From positions 2,046,001 through 2,110,000 of the forward strand of contig NW_026991398.1 of NCBI RefSeq assembly GCF_036370855.1: 64,000 nt of DNA, read 5' to 3'. This document shows, piece after piece, positions 53,160 to 64,000 of this stretch. Each line of letters starts with the position of its first letter. The stretch's first letter is position 1. Made by a program: the position numbers and the translations under genes. Under the pieces are notes generated by a model. It saw only the letters and a program-made list of their open reading frames with translations, did no database searches and was not told the origin of the DNA. The DNA comes from Dromaius novaehollandiae (Eukaryota > Chordata > Aves > Casuariiformes > Dromaiidae).

Positions 53160-54480
53160 GAGCTGCAGGACACCCCAGCTCCAGGACACAGGACCCCTTT
53201 CCTGCCAGAGCCAGATCCCAAAGGGGGACCTACTCCCAGGGAAACTTGGCCATGGATTGTCCCCCACCCTCCACAGGGGGATGGAGCTGGCCCCACAGGA
53301 TCCTTGGGGCTCAGCGCAGCCCTGGCTGCAGGACCCTGGCTGCCACTTTGTCCCCTGAGCCAGGTGGGACCCTCAGGCAGGGCTCTTGTGGCAGCCCTCA
53401 GCCCTGTCCAGCCACCCTCACAGCCCAGGGTCCACAGCATTTTTTGCAGTTAACAGTCTCTGTGCGACCCCTCAGGAAGGAGCTCCCAAAGCCCTTACCC
53501 TTGGTGGAGAGCTGCAGGAGTGTTAGGGACAAGGAACTGTGGTAAGAGGCTGATGGTCTTGGTCCATCAGTCCTCCATCTCGCTTTCTCCCTTGCCCTGG
53601 GCTCACTTGTCTATCCAAGGAAAAAGGACTCTCTTCCTGTCTCGTCACCCAAAAATCCTCTTCAACCTGCTCCTCTGCCTGCCATCGAGGGGCCCCAATG
53701 TGGCACCACTCTCTCCTCCTCCCCCTCTTTGCCATGGAGCAGCTCTGAAGGGCAGCGGTGGGGAGTACGTGAGCAGTGCCCAGCAGCTCCTGGGCCTCGC
53801 AGGGATGTGAGGACACTCCTGTGGCACTACGGAGACCTCCCTGTGATGCAGCACATCCCACTGTGACCTCAGCTCGTGTCGTCTGGGGCCTCAGAAGGTC
53901 ACTGCCATAGAGATGGCAGAGCCAGGGAGGGAGCTGAGAGATTTCCCCTCACCTCACCTCCCTTCACCTCAGGTGTTTTCCAGGAATTTCTGACAAATTC
54001 TTCAAAAACATCTCCAGATGGTGCCAAAGGCTTTGAAATATCTAAAGGAGTCACTGGTGAGGTCACTTCTGCGCCCCTGAACTGTCAGGTCTCTGCACAG
54101 GGCACACCTGCGTGGGAATCTAGGACCTAGATCTAGTTGGTCTGGGATTTAGCATTTTTTAAAGACAGGATTAAAGTCACATGGGATGAAAAAGCACAAA
54201 GTGTGGTCACAGGCTGAGATGCTTTGCTGAGCCTCAAAACTGGTTTCTACTGTGGGTTGCTCTTTTTGTAGAAGCAGGATGTAGGACCATACGGGGAGAG
54301 GACACAGCCTTCCTGCTTGAGGCACCAAAGCAGCTTCTTTGTTTTGAAAAGTCCTCAGCAAGGTTTCCCAGTCTGTGGTGCTTAAGGTAGAGATGATACA
54401 CCAGAAAAGAGCAAATGTGCCCCGAACACACATCATCCTGAGAGCTTTATCTGGGACCCTGGTCCCTGCCATGCTTCATA
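53160..54480 (+). repeat. Block V2 conserved part, paralogous to 31495-32665
   Basis: Direct paralogue of V1, including GCAGTTAACAGTCTCTGTGC at 53445 and CACAAAGTGTGG near 54196. A further 500 bases of tail differ. Frames are not kept between copies. Confidence 0.7.
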
Positions 54481-54640
54481 GCTGCAGTTACTGTAATGCA
54501 TGAACATCATGCTGCCAATTAATCAGAAAGAAAAAAAATATATGGAAATGGTAAAAATGTGTGAAGCTTTTGAAAAGAGGATTTTTTTTTGTCAGTTATC
54601 ACATTGAGTTATTTTTGGAGAAGATTTCAACTTCTGGCTA
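54481..54640. other. AT-rich junction between V2 and P
   Basis: Short AT-rich stretch with A- and T-runs (54528-54539, 54582-54590) separating the two modules. No feature is seen. Confidence 0.4.
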
Positions 54641-55740
54641 GAATCTCCTTTTGGGGCTTGATTCATTTGACCACATAGAGAGGCTGTTGCTGCCTGAGAT
54701 GCCCTGGGATAGCTGTTGTGTTCCCACGTGGTGCTGGAGATTTTGGAGATGGCTCCTACGGGACCTTAGCTTGTCATTAGGAAAAAGTATCTCCAAACAC
54801 CTCAGTTGAGAAACCTATTTCCCTCCATTGATTGGACAGGGAAGTGCAGACAACTGGGTCGGACAGAGACATTTTCACTGGTGGGGTCTGGCATGGGGTG
54901 AGATCAGCCTCCTCCCTGTTGTCCCTTAAAATGAAGTCACACTTCATTGACTGTGCAGGGAATGAAAAGGGAGTGTGGCAAGATGTTTTAGGGACTGCTT
55001 TAAAACATCACCTTAACACAGGTATGTTGAGATTTGTGCAAATTTGGCCATCCAAAAACAGACGAAGCTGGTCACCCTGCTTTCCTCATCAGTCGAGAGA
55101 GCCCGACACCTCAGAGTGCGACATGCTCTGTGCAAAGAGTGAGGAGTGGCACGGACAGCTGTGGGCAGGGGTGGTTTTCTGAGCACTGGGCTCTGTGTGA
55201 GACACAAAAAAATCTTGCTTAATGGTGCAGGCCTGATTATAGCAGAACTGTTTAGAAAATGACATTAAAAATGAAACAAGAAAGAAATTGAAAAATAGTT
55301 CTAAAGCAAAGCAATGTGTTGTTATACTTTCCAGTTTTTCTTTTTCTGTGTGTTCTTATTGTCTTTCTTGATTTGTCCTGTTTCAGTATACTAGTCTTCT
55401 GGGGCAATTATGTGTTCTCTTTTTGTCTGAAAAGGAAAGAGATTTTTCAGAACTGGGGTGGGATGCAGTCACAGGGTCATGGATTTCAGGTGCCCTGGTG
55501 CCCTCCACCCAGCCTCCCTCTGCAGCTCCAAGGGGCTCCAGTCTCCTGCAGGTCCCCTGTGAGAGCTGCCAGGCCCAGGCAGGTGCCTCAGACACACCAG
55601 GGCCTCTCCAGGTGACACTGGGTGCTTGTGGTTGGACATCTGAGCTCTGCCTGGAAAGGTGAAGAACTGTTCTCAACATTTCAAAAATATATATATGAAA
55701 ACATTTTCATCAGCTGGGATAACTGAATAATTTTAATAAA
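54640..55740 (+). repeat. Segmental module P, copy 3
   Basis: Direct copy of 1-880 with an extra stretch around 55225-55440 that copy 1 lacks. Landmarks are GAGAGGCTGTTGCTGCC near 54677 and GGTGCCTCAGACACACC near 55580. No gene is seen. Confidence 0.7.
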
Positions 55741-57560
55741 ATGTTAGTGTTTTCCCATGATGACATAATGGAATCTTTGAGGAGGTGTGTGAATCTCAGG
55801 AGAAGAAATGTTCATCTGCCCCCTAACTTGTGTTACCACTGCTCTGTCTGTTATGCTGTGGTTTTAACCTCACTAATCTTTCACCTGTTTCCACGTGCCC
55901 TGATGAAATTGATCATTTCTAAAGTCAACTTTGCATCAGACAGTCCCAGCATATGCACTTTCCATCCATAGTTTCCCAGTCTTCCTCCTCCCTTTGCTCT
56001 TTATCATTCTGATACTTCTCAACTCTCCAGTTGCTGCTTTAAACTTCAGGGAGTCTAAAGCTTGCGTCATCTTTCAGGAGTCTAATTGTCTCTTCAACCA
56101 ACTCCTTCACTGTGTGTCTATCCAGCCTTTCCTGTCTGTTTGTGAAGAATGTTTCAAGGAAGGTTGTTCCTTGTAGACTGTGGACCTCATTGATGGCAAC
56201 TTAGTTTGATCGCAATTAAGACAAATCCTTCTGTGTCTGTTTACAGCTATTTCTCTACTGAAAGCAGGCAGGACTTGGTGCACATGAGCTGTAATGTTCA
56301 GCTTCAGCCTTGAGTGGAAAAAGGTTAGATTTTAACAAGGGTGATCCAAGTCCCCAGTGGCTGATGAGAGAAATGGCAGGGCTGGGGAGGTGAAGAGGAG
56401 TATTTCCCATGAATGTCTGACCTCGAGGATGCTGCTTTTCCTACATGTCCAGACATCATTAGGAGCCACTCTGGATCAATCTCAGTTGGAGAATGTGGAT
56501 ATCACTCTATTCTGTAAGGTGCAAAATAAGGAAAACTTTAAAAGCAGGCATCTTTTTTTTTTTTTTTTTTGATGCTCATTGAAATCTTTCTCTTGTAAAT
56601 ATACTCCTGAAACCTCTCCAATTAGCTGCACAAGAATTGAAGAGCTGAAGAAAACTATGGAAAGAGGCATGGCTCCTCAGGGGTTTGTGCATTTTAATGA
56701 GCCCCATGGTGTATTTGGTGCTGAGCCCCTGAACCTCAGATGCTGGGAAGAGACTGAACAAACCTCTCAAGAAGTTGAAGTCATAAACCAAGTTTCCAAG
56801 GTTCTTGGAGTGTTAATGGGTCCCATTGAGGGCCATTTCCAAGAAAGTCTCCCCAGGGGCTGATTAGAGCAGAAAGCTGGAGGCCCTGATTGCAGGTAGG
56901 CAAAGGCAGTGTGCAAATGGCTCTGATGCCAAGTCAACCTTGGTGTGTGTTATCAAGCAGAGCGACCAGGCACTGACACCCAGCTCCAGGGCAGGCCGTT
57001 TCTTTCCCTCCCATGTTGCTCAAGGCTCTTGCTGGGGCCTGTGCTAGAGTGGAAGGGCACCGTGCCGAGTGCGGGACAGTGATATGGCACCTCCTGGGCT
57101 CTCCAGGGGTGAGTAGGCAACAAGACCTGGTGCAATAAGGAAAGGTCATCTTCTCATAGGCCTCTGTGGCAGAGAGAACAGCCATAGCCAAGAGGACAGA
57201 GACCTGAGTTCTGTTGGAGGCTTTTGGCATTGCCCTTGGTCATCTCCACCGCAGACTGTCCTAAGTTGTCACAAACCTGCACCTGTTCCCCTGCAGCCTG
57301 CAGACACCCAACCTGCTTCCCCACCTTGCTCTCACTGCAGGATCTCCCCACCTTTACTCATGTCCCTTTTCCCTCACTTGCTTTTTGTTGAAACACAAAG
57401 CCAGGGGTTGGTCAGAGAGTCCCTCTGGGTGACCTGTTGCACCACAGCACAAGTGACATTTCTTTTTCCTGTAGTCCAGTTTGTACTTTTCAAGCTGCTG
57501 ATTGTGGCTGTTCCCACTTTTCATGCTGTTTCCCACCACCAAGAAGAGTGCCATCATCTC
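55740..57560 (+). repeat. Segmental module Q, copy 3
   Basis: Direct copy of 880-2580. A poly(T) run at 56552-56570 lies in it. GCCATGGCTGTTCTCTCTGCC reads on the minus strand near 57160. Short frames are not conserved with copies 1 and 2. Confidence 0.65.
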
Positions 57561-58080
57561 TGAAACCACCCTTCAAGCAGTCACAGGCAACTGCAGTACT
57601 GGCCTTAGCTGTAACACTTCACCAGGCTAAGGAAGCCCAGGTCCTTCAGCCTCTCCATGCACTTTAGGCCCCCAATCCCATACTAGCAGACTCCTCTGGA
57701 CCCTCTCCAGTTGCTCCCCATTCCTCCAGCACTGGGCAGCCCACACTGGGACACACTATTCCACATGTGGCCACACCAGTCCTGAGTCAAGGATGGGTAA
57801 TAACTCGCCTTATCTGGGTGGCCACATCCTTCCTAATACAGTCTCCTACGAAACTGGCCTGATTTGTGTTTAGCACGCACTACTGGCTCCTATGGCATCC
57901 CTCGTATCGTCCAGGCCCCTCTCCTCAAGGTCACTCCTCTGCCGGTCAGACCTCAGCCTGTCCTGCTGCACATGTTATTCTGCCGTGCAGTGCTGGACTG
58001 TCCACTTCTCCTTACACAACGTCATGAGGTTTCTGTTGGCCAAAGCTCCAGATCTCTCAAGGCCCCTCTGGACTGAAGCT
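57560..58080 (-). mobile_element. Old CR1-family fragment
   Basis: The plus strand reads the antisense of a CR1-type 3' region: GGCTAAGGAAGCCCAGGTCC, then CTGGACCCTCTCCAGTTGCT, and ACTATTCCACATGTGGCCAC. It is longer than its partner at 2600-2890 and diverged from the other CR1 copies here, suggesting a different and older subfamily. Confidence 0.6.
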
Positions 58081-58560
58081 CCTTTGTGTCAGCTGTTCAT
58101 GTGTGTATGCAGATGCCTCAACTTGTCTTGTGGTGCCTCTGGCAAGATAACAGCATAAGGAAATGCAGAACACTGCAGATACAGTAAAAGAGGAAGTGCT
58201 TACAACGGTAGAAATCAGCATGGCAACCATCTCAGAAAAGCTGAATGAAGGCACAAAGAAAGCAAAACCAGGGCCAATGGAGAAGGGAGACAGGGGTTGG
58301 CTGACTGCATGGGAGGGGATCAGGATGGTAAAAGAGAAGAACTTGGAAGGTGGAAAAGAGGGAAAAATGCAATAAAAGATGAAGCAAAAGAAAAAAAAAA
58401 ATCAGGCTATTCATGGGTATCTGCCAAGCAGTCCGGAATTTGAACTACGCCGATCAGAGCAGGACAAGGAACATGCAGTTGATCTCATACTTTTGAGACT
58501 CCTACTTCCATGCTCACAGGCAAGCTGAGTGTTTTCCCAGGGTAAAGAGAAGATCTCAGG
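58081..58560. other. A-rich low-complexity stretch; no gene
   Basis: A/G-rich on the plus strand, with an A-run at 58389-58400. It is the counterpart of 2890-3190. No feature is recognised. Confidence 0.5.
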
Positions 58561-58975
58561 TTGAAGGAAATGCAGAATTATTCTGGCTGGGAGGGATCTC
58601 AGGAGGTCTCTGGCCCAACCTGCTTCCCACAGCCGAGTCAGCTCTCAAGTCCGACCAGGTTGCTTGGGGCTTTACTCATTTAGGACTTGAAAACCTCTGA
58701 GGATGGAAAATGGCACAGCCTCTCAGGGCAACCGTCCCCAATGCTTGACTCTCTGGATGGGCCAAAAGTTTCTCCTTACACCCAGCCTGAACCTCTCCTG
58801 TTCCAGCTAATGCCCATTGGGCCTCATCCTCCCATCATGCACAGCAGTGAAGAGACTGGCTCCATCTTCCTGACGAACTCCTGATAGGTATGGGCAGGCT
58901 GTTACTAGTCTCTCCAACGCTTTCTCTTCTCCAAGCTGAACAAACCCAGCTCCCTCAGCCTCCCATAATGACAAA
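58561..58975 (-). mobile_element. CR1 LINE 3' fragment
   Basis: Antisense CR1 tail beginning GGCTGGGAGGGATCTCAGGA near 58588 and continuing into the RT C-terminal region (TTCCAGCTAATGCCCATTGG; CTCCAAGCTGAACAAACCCA). It corresponds to 3216-3700 in the OR-1 unit. Confidence 0.75.
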
Positions 58976-59334
58976 GTCAACATTACCTAGGTGTGCCTAG
59001 GATTTCTAAGGCTCTTCCGGTCCTTCTGGATTGTAATGGATTTGCAAAAGACCTTAGGCACATTAGAGTGCAATCACCCACATGCCATGACTTTCTGCAT
59101 GTTTCACGCTCATTTGGCACTGTGCTGTGATGTACAGGTATTGTAGGCTGTGAGGAGGGCCCATTCTGCACAAGCAGTCACTCATCATTAACCCTTGAAC
59201 TGAAAACCTTCCTGACCAAAGAGGCAACCTCACACCACTAGGAGGGCTTGGCTCTGGAGAGGCCATGTTTGGGACTAACCCCCATGCAGCAAAGGAATTC
59301 AGACCTGCAAGAATTGCAGTAGCTATCACCAGAG
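58976..59334. other. Spacer between CR1 copies; no gene
   Basis: Partly matches 4390-4507 at its right end (TGCAAGAATTGCAGTAGCTA). The left part has no match that I see. No feature is recognised. Confidence 0.4.
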
Positions 59335-61550
59335 ATGATGGAATCACAGAACCATTCAGGTTGGAAGAGACCTCGGGAGGTTTCTTGTCCAACCTCAAGC
59401 TCACATGGTGATCAACACTGAATTCACACCAAATTTCTCGGGGCTCAGTCCAAAAGGCCTGAAAGCCTCCAAAAACAGAGAATCCATAACCTCTCTGGAC
59501 CCTTCTTCAAATGCTTAATTATCCTCGGTGAATTTCCTTCCTTATATCCAATTTTGGCTGCACTTGTGTCAGCTTATATCATTGCCTCTCATTGTGCTGC
59601 CTGCAAAAGCTCTACAGAAGCCTGGTTCTTTATTGGTGGTAACCTTGAGTTGGGAAGCTGCTATGAGTTCCCCCCAAAGCCTTTCCCTCTCCAGGCTGAA
59701 CAAGGCCTGTACCCCCAGCCTCTCCTCACATGGCAAGTACTCTGGTGCTGACCACCTTGGAGGCCTGCCACTGAGCTCATGCCAAGTGATGAACAGTGTT
59801 CTTCTACAGAGGGCCTCCCATGGATGCAGTATCTCTAAGTGCTCTAATGAGTGTTGAGTAGAGGGCAGTAATCACTTCCCTCAATCTCCTGGCTGTGCTC
59901 TCCTTCAGGCAGCCCAGGATGCTGTGGCCTCCATTGCTGCCAGGGCATGCTGCTGGCTCATGCTTAGCTCGCTGCCCACAAAGACTCCCACGTCCTTTTC
60001 TGCACAGCTGCTGCCCAACCGGCCACTGCCCAGGCTGTATCACTGCAGGGTGTTGGTGTGTCCCAGGTGCAGGGCCTGGCATTGGTTTTGGTTTTGAATT
60101 TCACAAAGTTCCTGACAGCCCATCCCTCCTGCCTGCTGCGGTCCCTCTGAATGGCAGCCCTTGGGCTTATGACTGTTTTCCTGATGAGGTGCCACCTGCA
60201 AATGTGATGAGAGCTGTGTCCTCCAGGTCACTGATGAACCTGTTAGACAGGACAGGTCCCAGTATAGAGCCCTGCATCCTCCACTTGTCCCTGGCTTTCA
60301 GGTAAAGCCTGACCCATTCATAAAAACCCTCTGAGCTCAATCATCCAACCAGCTTTTCATGCCTCTGGTTGTCTACCCAGCCTATCATAAGGCCTTATTT
60401 GTATCCAAGAATATAGTGTGAGACAGTGTCAAACACCTTGCTAAAGTCATGGCAAATGACAGCCACTACTCTCCTCTCCTCCACAAGTGCAGGTCTTCTA
60501 TCACAGCAGGCAATCAGGTTGCTGAGGAATGATTTGTCTTCAGTAAATCCATGCTGACTGTTCCCAGGCACCTTCTTCTCCCTCCTGTGCCCAGAAATGT
60601 GATGCGGGAAGATTCACTCCATGAAACACTCCTCATTCAAGTGAGGCTGAACGACCTACAGCTTCTTGGAGTGTCCTTGTGGCCTTTCTGAAGATAGGCA
60701 AAAATATTCCTTTTTCTGCTCATTGGGACCTCCCTTGATCTCCACAGCCTTTCAAAGATGATAGAGACTGGCCTTGTGGCAATAGCGGCCAGCCCTCTCA
60801 AAGTCCTCAGATGCAGCCCATCCGGTCCCATAGACTTGTGTGGGCTGAGTTCTTGCAAGTCATCTCTCACTGAACCCTCATCCACCTTTGGTTGATTTTT
60901 TTTTTCCTCTGGAGTCCTGACCGTGGGCACAACAGCCTAGGAGACCTTGTTGGTGAAGCCTGAAGCCAAGAAAGGCACTGAGCTCCTCAGGCCTACCTGC
61001 GTCTTCTGTTACTAGATTCCCTGCCCAGTCCAGCAGTGAGCCAACATTTTCCTTTCTATTCTTCTACTGTAACTGAACCCGTAGCAGCTCTTCATGCTTT
61101 GATGTTTCCTGCAATTGTCAATCCTAGGGGAGCTTTGGCTTCCCTAACACTATCCCTGCTTTGCTGGACAGGATTTCTGAGTTGCTTCATTGCAGCTTTT
61201 CCCTCCTGCTTCCTGCATGCTGCCTTATTTCCAGATACAAGAAAGTATCATGAGTATCATCCCATCATACACCTGTGCTAAGAAGTTGTCCCCGATGCCC
61301 TCCAGAAACCTCCTGACCTGCTTGCACTCTGCTGCTTGCCCTTCCAGTTAACATCTGGGACATGAAAATCACCACCACCACCACCACAAGAACCAGGGCC
61401 TGTGATCCACAGACTTGTTCACATTGCTTAGACTGCATCCAAGCATTCACCGAGACCATTGCTTCTTCCATGGAAGAGCTCCACATATCTGAGCTGCCCC
61501 TTCACATGAAGGGCACCCCCCTCCTCATTGTCCCCAACAGTCTCTCCTGA
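59335..61550 (-). mobile_element. CR1 LINE, long copy (endonuclease to 3' end)
   Basis: Paralogue of 4508-6690. The antisense tail GGTTGGAAGAGACCTCGGGA is at 59359. Minus-strand frames include HKSMGPDGLHLRTLRGLA (60637-60930, RT N-terminus) and, near 61265-61420, the endonuclease-region segment with LTGRASSRVQAGQE preceded by a (CAC)n microsatellite run (61370-61388 on the plus strand). Multiple breaks show that it is inactive. Confidence 0.85.
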
Positions 61551-63000
61551 AAAGCTCCTACTCTACAAGGAGAGCCCTCCAGTCATGTGGGTGATCCCAC
61601 CACATCTCAGTTCTTCCAATGATGTTGCAGTCCTGTGACAGCTTGTGCTCTTGGCTGTGCTCCAGGCTGCAGGCATTTGCATCTCTTTGGGCTACAGAGC
61701 CTCAGCTGTGGCACAGAGAACAGACTGGTCATGGTGAGACTTGTTATCAACAGCCAAGGACACTGTGTGTACAATGGCCCCACTTCAGAGCAGAGATATG
61801 CTGGCACAGATAGCAGATGGTAATGTAATGGTGAAAGGAGGTTCCCACTAAGAGAGCAAACCCTGCAGTGCCCAAGGCCAGGGAGAAACAGAGCTGGGCT
61901 GTGCGAGAGGGGTTTTCTGCCTGAGCCGACTCTGCAGCAGTTTGGGGCCTGTGGCAAAGGTCAGCTGATCTCCAGGCAGGACAAGGTGCCACTGAAGAAA
62001 GTCCCTGGGCTTGAACAGCTTGTGATCCAGCCACCGTGAGGTCATCATTAGCCCATTCCCTGTTCATAACATCCAGGGCTGAGAAGAGTTTCAGGGAGAG
62101 GAGAGCAAGAGGGTTGGAGAGTGCAGAGACTAGAGCGAAGACCTTGGTATGATGGGCCTCCCATTTATGCAGCACACTTGAATGTAGCTGGGATGGACTT
62201 TCCCTAAAGGCAGTGGTGGGATCCAGTTGTTTGGGCACAGGTAGGAAACCTGAGGGGCCCTGGGGCACTTGCCCAGCACCACTCCAAAGGGGCATGGTTT
62301 TCCTGCAGGTGCCATGCTGTATGTGCTAGAGACACGTGGTTGTGCTGGACACCCCAGGCATCAGATATGATCCCTACCTATGGCCTATCTTATGTCATTA
62401 AATCACATGTCTGCACTGAATTCTGTTAGCTTTTGGGACAGTAGATGTCTGCCTGTGTCTCTGCTTCACAGTGAGTGGAGCTCTAGTAGTAGCAGTAGGC
62501 ATCCAGTGTCATTACAGAAGGCCAAGGAAACTCCCCACGTGGCCCCCACCTGATGCTCCAGAAGGATGGGGGTCTCATAGTCACTCAGCCAGAGCAAGCA
62601 GACACTGGCACATGCCTGGGACCACGTCTGTCTCATCAACTGTTACCAGGTGTTTGTGTGTGGGCAACTGACTCATTCTCCCTCTCCAGTGATTATAATG
62701 GGCGCTTAGACAAGGATCTTACCTGCAGACCTCTATGTTGTGCTCACTTCAGTTTTGGCAAGGGCAATCCCACCTCCTGTGTGTTTGTGGAGTTCACAGG
62801 AGGGATTTGAATCCCACCCCAACCCAGGGGCTTCTAAACCAGCGTGTGATGTCCAGATTGACTCATCTGAATCAACACGCGAACCATGTGTCAATGACCT
62901 CCCTTCTTGTCCCCATCGAGGTGTCCTGCCTAGTGGATGGATAGGAATAGGGGCTTCCAGAGTGGGACATTTCCACTGATCATAGATAGACAGCCTCTGA
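61551..63000 (+). repeat. Segmental module S, copy 5
   Basis: Direct copy of 6690-8250. GTGACAGCTTGTGC at 61636, GAGGTCATCATTAGCCCATT near 62038 and GCAGTGGTGGGATCCAGTTG near 62210 are landmarks. No gene is seen. Confidence 0.75.
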
Positions 63001-63379
63001 TGAAATAAGCTGCAATGTTGGAATCAGTTTCTCTGCACTCTTTAGCAAAGGACAATAGGTGATTATTTTAGTTTACTTCAGGGAACATTTCCCAGGAGGA
63101 GGGAGCACAAGGGACAGAGAAATTCAGGCCTTCAGCTGGGCCTCTGCTCCTGAGCGAGGCCAGGCTCCTGGGATGGAGGGAGCTCATGGCAACCTGGCAG
63201 CACTGCCCAGAGACAGCTGTGTGCAGGAGCAGCTCCTCTGCAAAGAGCAGCAGGGCTGCGGGCACTGCCTGCTGCTGCTGACATGAGATGAGAGAAGGCA
63301 GAGAGAAGTGGAAGGCAGTGTGGAGTGGCAGGACAGAGAAGAGCTGCTTGTGGGGGATATCTTCACAGCCTTTGACACG
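63001..63379 (+). promoter_or_regulatory. OR promoter region and noncoding exon 1 of a gene past the right edge
   Basis: Counterpart of 8251-8629, with TTTCCCAGGAGGAGGG at 63088-63103 and the donor ACG|GTAAGT at 63380-63381. The OR coding exon should follow 2.3-2.4 kb downstream, outside the window. Exon boundaries are inferred. Confidence 0.55.
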
Positions 63380-64000
63380 GTAAGTCTCTGGCTGTACAGC
63401 AATATTATTGAGGTTCTGGGAGGGGTCTTCTAAACCAGCCCATCCCATGGATGATAGGCTTTTTAAGAATTGTTCTCCCTGTTCTTCTAGTCCATAAGAG
63501 TAGGAGATGCTTTAGAGCAGGGCTTCCCTGCCACACAGTCAGAGGAACAGGGCATGCTGCTCCCTCCTGCCAGGGGCAGCTGCATGGGGGTGAAGCCTGG
63601 GTGTGCCCTCAGGTCTGTGCAGGGCTGTAAATCAGACAAATTCAGAGCAGTGATTCTGCTGCCTGCAAGGGTCTCATCGAGCTGCTTTATCCTCACTGTA
63701 GTCTACAGACAGCATTGGCATCACCTGTGTGGCCTCATGGGAGTTTATCTGACCTGCTCCTTAGGACCTGCCTGCACAGAGATGCCCCTGGCAAGTGCCC
63801 TGTCCCAGGAGGTTTCTGTAGGGTAGAAACTGAGCACACAGAGGGTGGGAAGGGGTCTGGGAGCACTGACCAGGAAAAGCTGTTGGGACAAAGAAAGAGC
63901 TGCCAGCAGGGACAGCTCCAGGCAGCAGAGATGGGCAGGGAAGGAGAGGGAACTGCTAACAGAAACATCATTTGTGAATGGATTTAGGCAAGCCACGGTC
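63380..64000 (+). other. Start of 5' UTR intron, cut by window end
   Basis: Module T sequence matching 8630-9600 (GGGCAGCTGCATGGGGGTGAAGCC region near 63575 and AGGTTTCTGTAGGGTAGAAA near 63810). Sequence ends before any acceptor. Confidence 0.5.

Noticed and set aside
61370-61390. (CAC)n run as an independent microsatellite feature
   Set aside because: It occurs at the same place inside the CR1 copy and inverted at 23137-23155, so it belongs to the duplicated CR1 module.

Overview
This window is almost certainly avian genomic DNA. It carries four olfactory receptor (OR) genes of the OR14-like type (14J1/14A16-like), the single-exon receptor group that is heavily amplified in birds. These sit among many degraded CR1 LINE retrotransposon fragments, the dominant avian interspersed repeat. 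There is no bacterial-type gene organisation. No tRNA, rRNA or CRISPR array was recognised.

The protein-coding content is small. Two ORs are intact: OR-1 at 10943-11878 (+) and OR-3 at 40551-41486 (+), each 311 residues. Two are frameshifted pseudogenes: OR-2 at 17457-18388 (-), with a 1-bp deletion, and OR-4 at 46592-47516 (-), with a 2-bp deletion. OR-1/OR-2 and OR-3/OR-4 each form a tail-to-tail pair. The 3' flank of OR-1 matches that of OR-4 and the 3' flank of OR-2 matches that of OR-3, so the two pairs are inverted copies of one block. Each coding exon has a conserved branch-point/acceptor just upstream. OR-1, OR-2 and OR-3 also have a conserved noncoding exon ending in a GTAAGT donor about 2.3-2.4 kb upstream. 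OR-4 has lost this exon. A further copy of the exon at 63 kb has no coding exon inside the window, so another OR gene is expected just past the right edge.

The rest is a mosaic of repeated modules, named here by order. P (1-880) is an OR-distal block. Q (880-3215) contains an old CR1 piece and an A-rich tail. R is CR1 LINE on the strand opposite the OR. S (about 6690-8250) and T (about 8250-10300, with OR exon 1 and intron) lead into the OR. Layout: P-Q-R-S-T-OR-1 (1-11.9 kb), OR-2-T-S-R-P inverted (17.4-24.7 kb), block V1 (24.7-33.8 kb), Q-R-S-T-OR-3 (33.8-41.5 kb), OR-4 inverted with truncated T (46.6-48.0 kb), rearranged S pieces (48.3-50.25 kb), a solo LTR and block V2 (50.25-54.6 kb), then P-Q-R-S-T (54.6-64 kb). 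V1 and V2 share a minisatellite of about 64 bp period and a GC-rich island. I see no recognisable protein gene in either.

Functionally, the intact genes would encode odorant-sensing seven-transmembrane GPCRs of the olfactory cilia. The window shows birth-and-death evolution of such genes by duplication and inversion of a unit carrying its own promoter, 5' exon and poly(A) signal. Module boundaries were found by eye and are approximate to tens of bases or worse.
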